Source: Bradyrhizobium sp. CB2312 (GTDB taxonomy: Bacteria; Pseudomonadota; Alphaproteobacteria; Rhizobiales; Xanthobacteraceae). Taken from it: 64,000 nt of DNA. The stretch covers positions 9,321,501-9,385,500 of the forward strand of contig NZ_CP121668.1 in the NCBI RefSeq assembly GCF_029714425.1, read 5' to 3'. The translations under genes were made by a program, and so were the position numbers. Below are positions 1 to 9,324 of this stretch, one piece after another; the stretch's first letter is position 1, and every line of letters begins with the position of its first letter. Below the pieces are notes generated by a model, which was not told the DNA's origin, made no database searches, and saw nothing but the letters and a program-made list of their open reading frames with translations.

Positions 1-325
1 CCTTTGATCGCATCGGCCGTTCGGCAGGTCGAACCGCTCGTGCATTGAACGATTGTACAACTCCAAGCCCGCAAAAATGTGCCGCGGCACGATCGTACTG
101 CGGGGCTCAACACTGCATCACGATGCCGGGAAGCGGCTCTGTCAGACGTGGCGTGAGGCAGAGGCGTTGCTGAGGTATTCTCTTCCGCTCAGGAACGGAT
201 CGGTCACGGGCTTTTTATCCCTTGTGACCGCCAGCACGGCTGCAACAACGAAGTGTGCACCCCATATCCGCATGGAATGATTTCCATCATCTGATGATGG
301 ATCGAGGATCATATTGGAGGCCGAC
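1..325. other. Unassigned region at window edge
   Basis: No convincing gene is seen. Bases 1-48 could be the last codons of a plus-strand gene entering from outside the window (frame 1, stop TGA at 46-48), but too little is present to judge. An inverted repeat CCATCAT / ATGATGG with a 3-nt loop lies at 284-300, about 25 bases before the first mini-gene. It could be an operator or an mRNA hairpin of that gene. Confidence 0.4.
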
Positions 326-490
326 ATGGGCCAGGTTATTCAGTTTGTGTCGAAATCGGAGCGCGAACGTCTTCGCCTCATCCAGGAAGCGCGCGCGATT
401 TACGACAGCATCTTCCCGCCGGCCGATCCGGCCGGCGATCAGTCGAGCGGAGCCGACGCGCGCCAGAGCGACAGGGGCAACCTCGCATGA
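326..490 (+). CDS. Conserved small protein (54 aa), unknown function
   Basis: This 54-residue reading frame has a good ribosome-binding site (TTGGAGG at 314-320, five bases before the ATG). The protein starts MGQVIQFVSKSERERL, is basic and helical at the N-terminus and ends in a low-complexity Gly/Asp/Ser tail. There is no signal peptide or membrane segment. Its TGA overlaps the ATG of the next gene (ATGA), so the two are probably translationally coupled. No function is recognised; the call rests on the RBS, the coupling and non-random amino-acid content. Confidence 0.6.
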   Translation: MGQVIQFVSKSERERLRLIQEARAIYDSIFPPADPAGDQSSGADARQSDRGNLA

Positions 491-696
491 TCAAGATCAT
501 CGCCGTGCTTTGCAGCCTCGCCTCTCCGACCAACTGTCACGAGCAGCTCGTCACCAGCTCGGACTTTGCGCAGGTCTCGGTGCAGTCGTGCCTGATGGGC
601 GCGCCGCAGCTCGCCGAATGGATGAACCAGCATCCGGCCGAGCGCCTGGCAGCCTGGCGCTGCGTGATCGGTCAACAGAACGGCCGGGGCATTTAG
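487..696 (+). CDS. Conserved cysteine-containing small protein (69 aa)
   Basis: The start ATG overlaps the stop of the upstream 54-aa gene. The 69-residue product has four cysteines, around residues 8, 17, 35 and 59, and a Met/Gln/His-rich middle. The pattern resembles small conserved hypothetical proteins common in Bradyrhizobium. The N-terminus is only weakly hydrophobic (MIKIIAVLCSLA), so export is uncertain. Paired Cys residues could form disulfides or bind metal; this is inference. Function unknown. Confidence 0.6.
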   Translation: MIKIIAVLCSLASPTNCHEQLVTSSDFAQVSVQSCLMGAPQLAEWMNQHPAERLAAWRCVIGQQNGRGI

Positions 697-842
697 CGGC
701 GCGAGGCCGCTTTCCCCGAACGGTCCGGCCGTCACGGCTATCGTGACCGGCGACCTTTCGAGCCAGGAACGGCTCGAACACAGTGACGACCATCCATTGC
801 CGGAGTAACCTGACCTGCACCGTTGGCAGCAGGGGAAATCGG

Positions 843-1772
843 ATGGAGGTCGCCAGCCTCGTTCTTCCCGTATTCGCGATCATCGTCACCGGGTGGCTCG
901 CCGGCGAGTTCGGCTATCTCTCGCGCTCGCTCGCCGATGCGCTGGTGCATTTCGCCTACAACGTGGCGATGCCGGCGCTGCTGATCGTCACCATCGCCCA
1001 GGAGCCGGCGCGCAATCTCTTGGAATGGCGCTTCCTGCTCGCGTTCGGCGGCGGCTCCCTCATCTGCTTCGCGCTGGTCTTCGTCGCCGTTCGCGGAAAG
1101 CATGATCTCGCCAGCAGCACGATCCACGGCATGGCGGCGGCGATGACCAATACCGGGTTCGTCGCGCTGCCGATCCTGCATGCGATCTACGGCCAGCCCG
1201 CCGTCCTGCCCGCCGCGGTGGCGACGGTGTTCGTGGCCGCGGTGATGTTTCCGATCACCGTCATCCTGCTGGAGCGGAACGCGCGCGAGCCTGCGCATTC
1301 CGCCGGCCTCGCAAGGCAGATCCTGCTCAATCCGATGGTGCTGTCGACCCTCATCGGCCTCCTCTGGTCGATCACGGGCTTGCGGATTCCAGCAGCCGTC
1401 GCGGCCTATCTGAACATGATCGCGGCCGCGCTCACGCCCTGCGCGCTGTTTGCCATCGGGCTCGGCCTGTCGGTCGAAGGCCTCCGCTCGAACCTGAAGG
1501 CATCGTTCGCACTCGCCGCCATCAAGCTGGTGATCATGCCGCTGCTCGTCTACGGGCTCTGCGTGATCCTGGGCCTCAATCCGCTCTACACGGTGGCCGC
1601 CGTCATCTGCGCGGCCGTGCCGACGGCGAAGACCGTGTATGTGCTGGCGCACGAGCACAAGGTCGAGGAGAAGCTGGTTGCGGCCACGGTCTCGGTCACG
1701 ACGATGCTGTCGGTCGGAACATTGCTGGTCGCGCTCTACCTGCTCTCGGGCCTCGCCACCGGATCGCGCTGA
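843..1772 (+). CDS. AEC family transporter (auxin efflux carrier type)
   Basis: The 309-residue protein is almost entirely hydrophobic, with about ten membrane segments, as in the bacterial auxin-efflux-carrier (AEC/MleP-like) permeases. These move small organic acids such as malate or malonate across the inner membrane. The start MEVASLVLPVFAIIVTGW is preferred over an in-frame ATG at 783, because the first membrane helix begins right after it and AGGGGA lies just upstream (831-836). A glycine/asparagine-rich stretch near residue 100 (MTNTGFVALPIL) matches the family. It stands alone, so the substrate cannot be inferred. Confidence 0.85.
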   Translation: MEVASLVLPVFAIIVTGWLAGEFGYLSRSLADALVHFAYNVAMPALLIVTIAQEPARNLLEWRFLLAFGGGSLICFALVFVAVRGKHDLASSTIHGMAAAMTNTGFVALPILHAIYGQPAVLPAAVATVFVAAVMFPITVILLERNAREPAHSAGLARQILLNPMVLSTLIGLLWSITGLRIPAAVAAYLNMIAAALTPCALFAIGLGLSVEGLRSNLKASFALAAIKLVIMPLLVYGLCVILGLNPLYTVAAVICAAVPTAKTVYVLAHEHKVEEKLVAATVSVTTMLSVGTLLVALYLLSGLATGSR

Positions 1773-1784
1773 TCCACATCGGCG

Positions 1785-2069
1785 CTATCGGGTGGTGTTG
1801 CTCCAGGTCGGCACCGCATTGGTCACGCCGACCGACGGCCAGTTGTACGTTCCGATCGACGGCGCAGTAACCGTGCCGACCGTCTGTCCGGACGAGCCAT
1901 AGGAGGCCTGGGGCTGCGCGACCGGCGCGCCGACGCCACGATAGGTCGGAGCCACCACGCTGGTGCTGTAATGCCGGCTGGACCGGTGCTTCTTCGCTTC
2001 AGCCGCGTAGGGCGCGGCAAGCAGTCCGGTCGTGATAAGTGCGGCAATGGCGAGTTTCATGCTGGTCAT
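1785..2069 (-). CDS. Small exported protein, unknown function (94 aa)
   Basis: Read from MTSMKLAIAALITTGL, the protein has a clear Sec signal peptide with a cleavage site near AEA-KKH. The mature part is about 65 residues, begins with a Lys/His/Arg/Ser-rich segment and is then rich in Ser, Thr, Pro, Gly and Tyr with no obvious fold. An upstream in-frame ATG at 2138 would add 23 hydrophilic residues before the signal peptide and is less likely. It converges on the AEC transporter gene. Function is not recognised. Confidence 0.65.
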   Translation of the reverse strand: MTSMKLAIAALITTGLLAAPYAAEAKKHRSSRHYSTSVVAPTYRGVGAPVAQPQASYGSSGQTVGTVTAPSIGTYNWPSVGVTNAVPTWSNTTR

Positions 2070-2252
2070 GGCTGATCCCTCGATCGCTGGGAGCCCCTCG
2101 TGCCATGTGTTCATTCGCCGGCCGATGTCCATAGGCACTCGTTCATAACTCCGTGCACAGGCGAATGTGGCGACGCGGACGGCCGCCTTCGGATGGACCC
2201 GAATCAGCGCTAGTGCTTTGCCTTCAGTGATGTCCCCTGGACGAAAAGCAGC

Positions 2253-2573
2253 ATGACCGGCGCCGAACTGAAGCAGCTCCGCAACGACCTCTCCGATGCC
2301 CTCGGGCGGACGCTCACTGCAGCCGATATGGCAAAGCTTTGCGGATTGCCGGAGAAGGGTGGCGCCGACACCATCCGGCGCTGGGAGGTGAGCGGTCCGT
2401 CACCGTCCGCGACCAAGGTGCTGCGCGTGCTCGCGATGGCGAGCGAGCGCTATCCGATCATGGAGAAGTTCGACATCTTCGATCGTCACGACGTGCGCGA
2501 GGAAGACCGGCCGGCCAGGCGCGCCGCGTTCCGCGAACAGATGCGCGACGAGGCGCGGCGGCGTCTTGGTTAA
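2253..2573 (+). CDS. Small helix-turn-helix protein (106 aa)
   Basis: Residues about 1-65 look like a Cro/XRE-type helix-turn-helix: ELKQLRNDLSDAL, then LTAADMAKLCGLP, then a TIRRWEVSGPSPS recognition-like helix and turn. The C-terminal 40 residues are highly charged and rich in Arg/Glu (EEDRPARRAAFREQMRDEARRR), probably a helix or dimer tail. It likely binds DNA as a small regulator, but the target is unknown. The gene stands alone, followed by the outer-membrane protein gene about 220 bases downstream. Confidence 0.6.
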   Translation: MTGAELKQLRNDLSDALGRTLTAADMAKLCGLPEKGGADTIRRWEVSGPSPSATKVLRVLAMASERYPIMEKFDIFDRHDVREEDRPARRAAFREQMRDEARRRLG

Positions 2574-2631
2574 CGGAAGCCGCGCGAAGGTTGCTCGATC
2601 GGCTTCGAATTAAGCCTTCCTTCAGCATTTC

Positions 2632-2646
2632 TTAAGCCGCCATTAA
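2632..2646. promoter_or_regulatory. Exact CtrA-type box TTAA-N7-TTAA
   Basis: TTAA at 2632-2635 and TTAA at 2643-2646 are separated by seven bases, which is the CtrA response-regulator consensus of alphaproteobacteria. A further TTAAGCC lies at about 2610. The box is about 150 bases upstream of the outer-membrane protein gene at 2797, and no other gene starts nearby, so it would act on that gene. Prediction only. Confidence 0.45.
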
Positions 2647-2796
2647 GCACGAAAATCATTTGCAGCCCAATACGTTAGGTTGGGTGCCGCTGTGCCACGG
2701 ATGTGACAGCATTTTCGACAAAAGCGAGCTATCTGCAAAACCAACGCGGCGCGGACAGCGCGCCTGCCGGGGACCTTTAGTGCTGGAGTTTGGACT

Positions 2797-3522
2797 ATGA
2801 AGAAGATTCTGATTGCGACCGTTGCGCTGCTCGTGGCGGGCGCTGCCGCGCCGGCCGTCGGCGCCGATCTCGGTAATCGCAATTACTACAAGACGCCCGC
2901 GCCGGCCTATGCCGCACCGATCTACAACTGGACCGGCTTCTATATCGGCGGCCATGTCGGTGGCGCGTTCTCCAGCGACAACAATTTCAACGGCCTCTCC
3001 ACCGGCAACAACGGCAACGGCCGTTTCCTCGGCGGCCTGCAGGTCGGCGCGGACTGGCAGTTCAACCCGAATTTCGTGGTCGGCGTCGAGGGCCAGTATT
3101 CCTGGCTCTCCGGCAGCGTCGGCGCGGTGTTCCCGGGCGGCATCGCCTACACCAATGACCAGCGCGGCCTCGGCTCGCTCACCGGCCGTGTCGGCTACAC
3201 ATGGGGTCCGGGCCTCGTCTATGTGAAGGGCGGCTACGCCTATTCGAACAACAACGAGAAGGTGACCGTCGGCGGCGTGCCGACCGCCTTCGTCATCGAT
3301 GGCGATCACAAGAACGGCTACACCGTCGGCGCCGGCATCGAGTACATGTTCGCCCCGAACTGGTCGGCCAAGGCCGAATACCAGTACTACAATTTCGGCG
3401 ATGCGCACTTCACCGGAGGCCCGCTGACGGGCACCGGCAACTTCACCACCGACGACCACACCATCAAGGCGGGCGTCAACTACCGCTTCAATTGGGCGAG
3501 CCCGGCCGTCGCGCGCTACTGA
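2797..3522 (+). CDS. Outer-membrane beta-barrel protein (Omp25/Omp31-like)
   Basis: The 241-residue protein has a Sec signal peptide (cleavage near VGA-DLG), a proline-rich linker and the NWTGFYIGGHVGGAF start motif typical of rhizobial and Brucella Omp25/Omp31-type barrels. Alternating hydrophobic strands follow, and it ends KAGVNYRFNWASPAVARY with an aromatic-rich last strand. The expected fold is an eight-stranded barrel with a structural or porin-like role in the outer membrane. A CtrA-type box lies upstream and a strong terminator follows at 3551-3581, so it is probably monocistronic. Confidence 0.88.
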   Translation: MKKILIATVALLVAGAAAPAVGADLGNRNYYKTPAPAYAAPIYNWTGFYIGGHVGGAFSSDNNFNGLSTGNNGNGRFLGGLQVGADWQFNPNFVVGVEGQYSWLSGSVGAVFPGGIAYTNDQRGLGSLTGRVGYTWGPGLVYVKGGYAYSNNNEKVTVGGVPTAFVIDGDHKNGYTVGAGIEYMFAPNWSAKAEYQYYNFGDAHFTGGPLTGTGNFTTDDHTIKAGVNYRFNWASPAVARY

Positions 3523-3550
3523 TCGGTTAGCAAAGTCTTATCCCGACCAA

Positions 3551-3581
3551 GGGCCGGCGTTCTCGCCGGCCCTTCTTTTTT
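3551..3581 (+). terminator. Rho-independent terminator after outer-membrane protein gene
   Basis: GGGCCGGCG and CGCCGGCCC form a perfect 9-bp stem with a TTCT loop, followed by TTCTTTTTT. It lies 29 bases after the stop codon of the outer-membrane protein gene. Confidence 0.85.
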
Positions 3582-3687
3582 CGCCCTGCGGAACCAATGC
3601 AAGCAATTGCACCAATTGCGATTTTTTAACCGGCCCCGCGGATACTGCGCGCCACAAAATAGAAGCAAGAGCGTGGGGGAATTTTCG

Positions 3688-5841
3688 ATGGCGATCCGTC
3701 TGGGCGTTGGCCGCGTGCTCGGCCGATTCAAGCCTCGCTTCAAAATGCCGAAATGGGGCGTGCGCGGCAGCCTGTTCGCGGCCTTCGGCGTGATCGCGGG
3801 CATGGGCCTCGTGATCGCTGCCGGTGCTGGCCTCGCGCTGCAGAATCTCGGCGGACGCATGACCGAGCTAAGCGGACGTGACATTCCGCGCCTTGCCGCC
3901 AGCCTGCAATTGTCGGCCCTGAGCGCCAGCCTTGCGGCACAGGGACCGGCCCTGCTCGCGGCTCAAAGCGAGGAAGCCCTCAACGAGCGCACCAAGAAGC
4001 TCAAGGAATTGCAGGAGCAGACTCAGCAGAAACTCAACGAGATCATCGAGCTCGGTGCCGACAAGTCCGTCGTCGCCGGACTCAGCGACACGATGAAGAG
4101 CATCAACGAGGCGGCCCAGAGCCTGGCCAAGGCCGCCCGCGAACGGCTGGACATCGCAGCCCTCCATGACAAGCAATATGACGCGCTGCGCAACGCGCAG
4201 AGCGCGTTCGTCGGCGCGGCCAGTCCGGCGATGCTGGAGGCGCAGACCCGCGTCAACGCCATTCTCGGCTCGGCAAACCTGTCGGCCGAAGATGCCACCG
4301 AAGCTGCGCAGACCGTCGGCCAGCTCGGCAACGTCGTCGCCAGCGGCAATCTCGCCGCCGCCGACATGAGTGCAGCACTGTCGGCGAGCACGAGCGACAA
4401 GCTCGACGACATCCAGAAGGAGTTCAAGACGGCCCAAGGACGCCTGCGGTCGAACCTCGATCTGCTGGCGGACAACGAGGGTAACAAGATGCTGCGCGCG
4501 ACGGCGGAAAAGCTGCTTGCGCTCGGCACCGGCAAGACCGGCGTGTTCAATCTGCGTGAAAAGGAGCTCGACTCCATCGACTACGGCCAGACCATCCTGG
4601 ACGAGACGCGCAAGCTCAATGTCGGCCTTGGCATCAGCGTGCAGCAGCTCGTCGACGGCGTGCAGAAGGAGACCAATGCCTCGACCTTCCAGGCCCGGCA
4701 GGAGATTTCGCTCGCGACGTCGGTCATGCTGGCGCTGGGCGCGCTGATGCTGGTCTGCTCCGCGCTGTTCGTCTGGCTCTATGTCGGCCGCAACATCCTG
4801 CGCCGCATCCGCGAGCTTCAGCGCGCCATGCAGCTGCTCTCGGCCGGCGACCTCGATACCGAAATCGTCCGCTCCCGTCAGAACGACGAGATCGGCGCGA
4901 TGAAGGAAACGCTGACGGTGTTCCGCGCCAGCATGATCGAAGCCCGCGCATTGGCGAGCGAGCAAGACAAGGATCGCGTCGCCAAGGCCGAACGCGCCGC
5001 CCATATGGAAGCCAGGATCGCGGAGTTCGAGGGTGCCGTGCGAACCGCGCTCGACAATCTGGCGCAATCGGCCAATTCGATGCAGTCGACCGCGCAGAGC
5101 ATGTCGAACACCGCCGACCAATCCAACGCGCTGGTGAACGCGGTCGCTTCCGCTGCGGAGGAGACCTCGGTCAACGTACAGACCGTCTCGTCAGGCACCG
5201 AGCAGCTGTCGTCCTCGATCGAGGAGATCAGCAAGCAGGTCGTCACTTCCGCCGCGATCGCCAAGAAGGCGGTCGACGAGGCCGGCGCCACCGACACCAC
5301 GGTGCAGAGCCTTGCCGACAGCGCAAGCCGCATCAGCGTCGTCGTCGACCTGATCCAGACCATCGCCTCGCAGACCAATCTGCTCGCCCTCAACGCCACC
5401 ATCGAGGCGGCGCGCGCGGGCGAGGCCGGCCGCGGCTTCGCGGTGGTCGCCTCCGAGGTGAAGAGCCTCGCGAGCCAGACCGCCAAGGCGACCGAGGAGA
5501 TCCGGACCCAGATCGCCAGCATGCAGCAGGTCACGACCTCCGCGGTCGGCGCGATCCAGGGCATCGGCCGGATCATCGGCGAGATCAACGACGTCACGAC
5601 GACGATCGCCGCCGCGATCGAGGAACAGGGCGCAGCCACCCGCGAGATCGCCCGCAACATCCAGCATGCTGCGGGGGGCACCAGCGAGGTCTCCAGCAAC
5701 ATCGTCGGCGTCTCCACCGCATCGGCCGAGGCTGGCGCGGCGGCAGGCGAAGTGCTGAGTGCATCGGACGCGCTCCGCCGCGAGGCCGACATGCTGCGCG
5801 GGGAGATCGACGCGTTCCTCAACAATATGCGGGCGGCCTGA
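3688..5841 (+). CDS. Methyl-accepting chemotaxis protein
   Basis: This 717-residue transmembrane chemoreceptor senses a ligand in the periplasm and controls CheA/CheW. The start [12 protein letters not shown] has GTGGGGGA just upstream; an earlier in-frame ATG at 3607 lacks such support. Order: first membrane helix about 30-50, a helical periplasmic sensor of about 290 residues, second membrane helix about 342-368, HAMP about 368-420, then a signalling coiled coil. The conserved hairpin tip ([21 protein letters not shown], residues about 555-575) is intact. No che genes are adjacent, so it is an orphan receptor. The ligand is unknown. Confidence 0.95.
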   Translation: MAIRLGVGRVLGRFKPRFKMPKWGVRGSLFAAFGVIAGMGLVIAAGAGLALQNLGGRMTELSGRDIPRLAASLQLSALSASLAAQGPALLAAQSEEALNERTKKLKELQEQTQQKLNEIIELGADKSVVAGLSDTMKSINEAAQSLAKAARERLDIAALHDKQYDALRNAQSAFVGAASPAMLEAQTRVNAILGSANLSAEDATEAAQTVGQLGNVVASGNLAAADMSAALSASTSDKLDDIQKEFKTAQGRLRSNLDLLADNEGNKMLRATAEKLLALGTGKTGVFNLREKELDSIDYGQTILDETRKLNVGLGISVQQLVDGVQKETNASTFQARQEISLATSVMLALGALMLVCSALFVWLYVGRNILRRIRELQRAMQLLSAGDLDTEIVRSRQNDEIGAMKETLTVFRASMIEARALASEQDKDRVAKAERAAHMEARIAEFEGAVRTALDNLAQSANSMQSTAQSMSNTADQSNALVNAVASAAEETSVNVQTVSSGTEQLSSSIEEISKQVVTSAAIAKKAVDEAGATDTTVQSLADSASRISVVVDLIQTIASQTNLLALNATIEAARAGEAGRGFAVVASEVKSLASQTAKATEEIRTQIASMQQVTTSAVGAIQGIGRIIGEINDVTTTIAAAIEEQGAATREIARNIQHAAGGTSEVSSNIVGVSTASAEAGAAAGEVLSASDALRREADMLRGEIDAFLNNMRAA

Positions 5842-5844
5842 TTG

Positions 5845-5935
5845 TCATTCCGGGGCGGCGCGTCGCGCCGAACCCGGAATCCCGCAATGACAACCTCTGG
5901 ATTCCGGGTTCGCGCTCACGCGCGCCCCGGAATGA
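5845..5935. repeat. Rhizobial intergenic inverted repeat
   Basis: The segment begins TCATTCCGGGGC and ends GCCCCGGAATGA, with inner arms AACCCGGAATCC and GGATTCCGGGTT, so it folds into a long imperfect hairpin. It starts four bases after the chemoreceptor stop codon and may act as an mRNA 3' structure. It resembles an abundant Bradyrhizobium intergenic palindrome; only one copy is in this window. Confidence 0.65.
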
Positions 5936-6060
5936 CTGCGTTTTTTGGCAGGCTTCAACCGGCACACGGAAATACACCGCCCGGAATGACCGCCATGCGG
6001 AGACCACGGCCCGTCCTTTTTCGGCTGGCGCACCGCCCGCGCTGGGTTTAAGCCGGTAGC

Positions 6061-7122
6061 ATGAACGCAAAAACCGACACCGTGCAGTCCTCGGCCGAGG
6101 CGCTGCGCTATCCCTGGGACCAGCATCCCGGCCACGACGAAGTCGTCGAAGTCCGACCCGGCGTGTTGTGGGCGCGGCTGAAACTGCCGTTCCGCCTCAA
6201 CCATGTGAACATCTATCTGCTCGCCGACGGTGACGGCTATGCGATGGTCGATGCCGGCTTCGGCAACGAGGAGACGATCGAGGCCTGGACCAAGCTGTTC
6301 GACGGGCCGCTGAAGGGCGTCAACATCACGCGGCTGATCGTGACGCATTCGCACCCCGATCATGTCGGTCTCGCCGGGTGGATCGTCGAGCGCTTCAACT
6401 GCCCGCTGGTGATGTCGCAGGTCGAATATCTGCAATCGGTCTATCACCAGAACCGCGGCACCGAGGAGCGGCGCGAGGCGCAGCGGCTGTTCTTCCGCCG
6501 CCACGGCATGGACGAGTCGCTCACCGAAAAGCTGCTCGGCCGCGGCCAGGATTATCTCAAGCGCGTCTCGGTGCTGCCGCCGTCCTACCGCCGCATCTCG
6601 CATGGCGACGAGGTCGTGATCGGCACGCGCCGCTTCAAGGTGATCACCGGCGGCGGCCACGCGCTCGACCAGGTGATGCTGTATTGCGCCGACGACAAGC
6701 TGTTCCTGTCCGCCGACCAGGTGCTGAGCAAGATTTCGCCCAATGTCAGCGTGTGGGCGGTCGAGCCCGACCAGAATTCGCTCGGCGAATATCTGGCCTC
6801 GCTCGCGAGCCTCACCACCACCCTGCCCTATGATCTGCTCGTGCTGCCCGGCCACGGCGTGCCGTTCTACGGCCTGAAGACCCGCATCAAGCAGCTCGCC
6901 GATCACCACGAGGAACGCTGCCGCCTGATCGCGGAGGCCTGCCGCGAGGTGCCGCAGACCTCGCGCGCCCTGGTGCCGGTCGTGTTCAACAAGCATGTGC
7001 TGGACGAGCACCAGATGGGCTTTGCCGCCGGCGAGCTCGTCGCTCACGTCAACTACATGATCGTCGAGGGCCGGCTGACGGCGGAGACGAAGGACGGCGT
7101 GCTCCAGTTCAGGACGACGTGA
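6061..7122 (+). CDS. Metallo-beta-lactamase-fold hydrolase
   Basis: The 353-residue protein carries the metal-binding signature THSHPDHVG (HxHxDH, residues about 98-104), a later metal-ligand region around GGHALDQV, and PGHGVPF near residue 263. These are all typical of the glyoxalase II/MBL superfamily, cytosolic two-metal hydrolases that often act on thioesters. The C-terminal extension of about 90 residues (LADHHEERC...) resembles a winged-helix cap seen in MBL hydrolases of this length. Its substrate is unknown. It is flanked by repeat elements and not obviously in an operon. Confidence 0.85.
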   Translation: MNAKTDTVQSSAEALRYPWDQHPGHDEVVEVRPGVLWARLKLPFRLNHVNIYLLADGDGYAMVDAGFGNEETIEAWTKLFDGPLKGVNITRLIVTHSHPDHVGLAGWIVERFNCPLVMSQVEYLQSVYHQNRGTEERREAQRLFFRRHGMDESLTEKLLGRGQDYLKRVSVLPPSYRRISHGDEVVIGTRRFKVITGGGHALDQVMLYCADDKLFLSADQVLSKISPNVSVWAVEPDQNSLGEYLASLASLTTTLPYDLLVLPGHGVPFYGLKTRIKQLADHHEERCRLIAEACREVPQTSRALVPVVFNKHVLDEHQMGFAAGELVAHVNYMIVEGRLTAETKDGVLQFRTT

Positions 7123-7127
7123 GCTCT

Positions 7128-7320
7128 TTCTTCACCTCGCCCCGCTTGCGGGGAGAGGTCGGAATTCGCGCGTAGCGGATTCCGGGTGAGGGGGACTCTC
7201 CGCGAGTCCAATTCTCACCATCTTTGCCAAAGCAGCCCCTCACCCCAACGCTCTCAGCGCGAGCGAAGCTCGTCGCGCCCCCGTAAGACCGGGACGAGGG
7301 AGCGCAGCGGCGGCTCCAGC
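7128..7320. repeat. CG-rich intergenic repeat (GCGGGGAGAGG / GTGAGGGGG type)
   Basis: The stretch holds CTCGCCCCGCTTGCGGGGAG hairpin-forming sequence, then GGGTGAGGGGG, CCCCTCACCCC, and several short inverted GC-rich segments. This is the look of the common dispersed rhizobial repeat. It separates the MBL hydrolase from aroQ. Related sequence recurs at 9359-9545. Confidence 0.55.
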
Positions 7321-7323
7321 AGC

Positions 7324-7755
7324 TCACTTCATACTCGCGATCGCGTGCAGCGCGGCGATGTAGCCGAACGGCCCGAGACCGCAGATCACGCCGGTGGCCA
7401 CGAACGAGATCTTCGAGTGGCGGTGATATTCGTCGCGGGCGTGGATGTTGGAGATGTGGACCTCCAGCACGGGGCCCTCGAACGTCTTGATCGCGTCCAT
7501 GATCGAGACCGAGGTGAAGGACAGGCCCGCCGGATTGATGATGATCGCATCGGCATCCTGCCGGGCCGACTGGATCAGGTCGACCAGCACGCCTTCATGG
7601 TTGGACTGGTGGAAGGCGAGCTTGAGCCCGAGCTTTGCGGCGGCGTCTTCGCAGCTCGCATTGATCTCTGCGAGCGTCGTCGTGCCGTAGATGTGCGGCT
7701 CGCGGATGCCGAGCATGTTGAGGTTGGGACCGTTGAGGATCATCACGCGCTTCAT
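7324..7755 (-). CDS. aroQ: 3-dehydroquinate dehydratase, type II
   Basis: This enzyme catalyses 3-dehydroquinate to 3-dehydroshikimate in the shikimate pathway. The 143-residue length is standard for the type II dodecameric enzyme. Visible signatures are [18 protein letters not shown] with the catalytic Tyr at 23, [10 protein letters not shown], and [14 protein letters not shown] with the catalytic His. The start at 7755 is chosen because an AAGGACC ribosome-binding site precedes it and the family begins at this residue; the 68-residue upstream extension is not homologous in character. It diverges from hemA. Confidence 0.95.
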   Translation of the reverse strand: MKRVMILNGPNLNMLGIREPHIYGTTTLAEINASCEDAAAKLGLKLAFHQSNHEGVLVDLIQSARQDADAIIINPAGLSFTSVSIMDAIKTFEGPVLEVHISNIHARDEYHRHSKISFVATGVICGLGPFGYIAALHAIASMK

Positions 7756-7945
7756 GAAAAGGTCCTTTCGAAGGCCTGGTTTGAGCATGCTCTCAGGGCC
7801 AATGGCGCATGCGCTGCGAGAATCGGATTGGGTAAAGCCGGCGGCCGCGGTCAAGAAAGCGCGTACCGAGCCGCGAAGGAAGACCAGGGCTGGCCAGACC
7901 CGCACGCGGCTAATGCTGCAAAGCAACATGACCTCTCGCGCGAGT

Positions 7946-7959
7946 TTGATCGGGATCAA
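7946..7959. promoter_or_regulatory. FNR/FixK-type box upstream of hemA
   Basis: TTGAT-CGGG-ATCAA is a perfect 5-bp dyad that matches the FNR/FixK anaerobox consensus TTGAT-N4-ATCAA. It lies about 136 bases before the hemA start and about 190 before aroQ. FixK/FNR proteins activate genes under low oxygen, so the site predicts microaerobic control of haem synthesis. The rest of the 7756-8094 gap holds no gene. Confidence 0.65.
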
Positions 7960-8094
7960 GTTTCAAATCGCACGATAGGGCATTTTGCCCAAATGCCCCT
8001 CACCCCCAAATGTGGGATAGCGCATAGACATTGGAGCTGGAAAAGCTCTAAGAAGATGCGGCCCTTTTGGTCAGTTCCGTCTCAGGTTTTGCCG

Positions 8095-9324
8095 ATGGAT
8101 TACAGCCAGTTCTTCAATTCCGCCCTCGATCGCCTCCATACCGAGCGGCGCTACCGCGTCTTCGCCGATCTGGAGCGCACCGCCGGCCGGTTCCCGCACG
8201 CGGTGTGGCACTCGCCCAAGGGCAAGCGCGACGTCGTGATCTGGTGCTCCAACGACTATCTCGGGATGGGCCAGCACCCGAAGGTAGTCGGCGCCATGGT
8301 CGAGACCGCGACCCGCGTCGGCACCGGCGCAGGCGGCACCCGCAACATCGCCGGCACGCATCATCCGCTGGTGCAGCTCGAGGCCGAGCTCGCCGACCTC
8401 CACGGCAAGGAAGCCGCGCTGCTGTTCACCTCGGGCTATGTCTCGAACCAGACCGGCATCGCCACCATCGCAAAGCTGATTCCGAACTGCCTGATCCTGT
8501 CGGACGAGCTCAACCACAATTCGATGATCGAAGGCATCCGTCAGTCCGGCTGCGAGCGCGTCGTATTCCGTCACAACGATCTGGCTGATCTCGAAGAGAA
8601 GCTGAAGGCTGCGGGTCCGACCCGGCCGAAGCTGATCGCCTGCGAGAGCCTCTATTCGATGGACGGTGACGTCGCGCCGCTCGCAAAAATCTGCGATCTC
8701 GCCGAGAAATATGGCGCGATGACCTATGTGGACGAGGTCCACGCCGTCGGCATGTACGGCCCGCGCGGCGGCGGCATCGCCGAGCGTGACGGCGTCATGC
8801 ATCGCATCGACATCCTCGAAGGCACGCTCGCAAAAGCGTTCGGCTGCCTTGGCGGCTACATCGCCGCCAACGGCCAGATCATCGATGCGGTGCGCTCCTA
8901 CGCGCCGGGCTTCATCTTCACCACCGCGCTGCCGCCGGCGATCTGCTCGGCCGCGACCGCCGCGATCAAGCATCTGAAGACCTCGAGCTGGGAGCGCGAG
9001 CGCCATCAGGACCGCGCCGCCCGCACCAAGGCGATCCTGAATGCCGCTGGGCTGCCGGTGATGTTGAACGACACCCACATCGTGCCGCTGTTCGTCGGCG
9101 ATCCCGAGAAGTGCAAGCAGGCGTCCGACCTGCTGCTCGAAGAGCACGGCATCTACATCCAGCCGATCAACTATCCGACCGTCGCCAAGGGCACCGAGCG
9201 GCTGCGCATCACGCCCTCGCCCTATCATGACGACGGCCTGATCGATCAGCTCGCCGAAGCGCTGCTGCAAGTGTGGGATCGCCTCGGCCTGCCGCTGCGC
9301 GAGAAGTCGCTCGCGGCGGAGTAG
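8095..9324 (+). CDS. hemA: 5-aminolevulinate synthase
   Basis: It condenses glycine and succinyl-CoA to 5-aminolevulinate, the first step of haem synthesis by the C4 pathway, with PLP. The protein is 409 residues, the usual alphaproteobacterial length, and starts [15 protein letters not shown]. Motifs include [44 protein letters not shown] and [12 protein letters not shown] with the PLP lysine at about 247. A much longer upstream in-frame extension is rejected because it reads through the FixK box and repeat DNA. The C4 pathway is itself an alphaproteobacterial marker. Confidence 0.97.
   Translation: MDYSQFFNSALDRLHTERRYRVFADLERTAGRFPHAVWHSPKGKRDVVIWCSNDYLGMGQHPKVVGAMVETATRVGTGAGGTRNIAGTHHPLVQLEAELADLHGKEAALLFTSGYVSNQTGIATIAKLIPNCLILSDELNHNSMIEGIRQSGCERVVFRHNDLADLEEKLKAAGPTRPKLIACESLYSMDGDVAPLAKICDLAEKYGAMTYVDEVHAVGMYGPRGGGIAERDGVMHRIDILEGTLAKAFGCLGGYIAANGQIIDAVRSYAPGFIFTTALPPAICSAATAAIKHLKTSSWERERHQDRAARTKAILNAAGLPVMLNDTHIVPLFVGDPEKCKQASDLLLEEHGIYIQPINYPTVAKGTERLRITPSPYHDDGLIDQLAEALLQVWDRLGLPLREKSLAAE

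Noticed and set aside
53..327. Frames of 61-75 codons near the window start
   Set aside because: Arg/Ser-rich, no ribosome-binding site, and they overlap one another on opposite strands.
7186..8094. N-terminal extension of ALA synthase by about 300 residues
   Set aside because: The extension reads through aroQ antisense, the FixK box and repeat DNA; the standard 409-residue protein starts at 8095.
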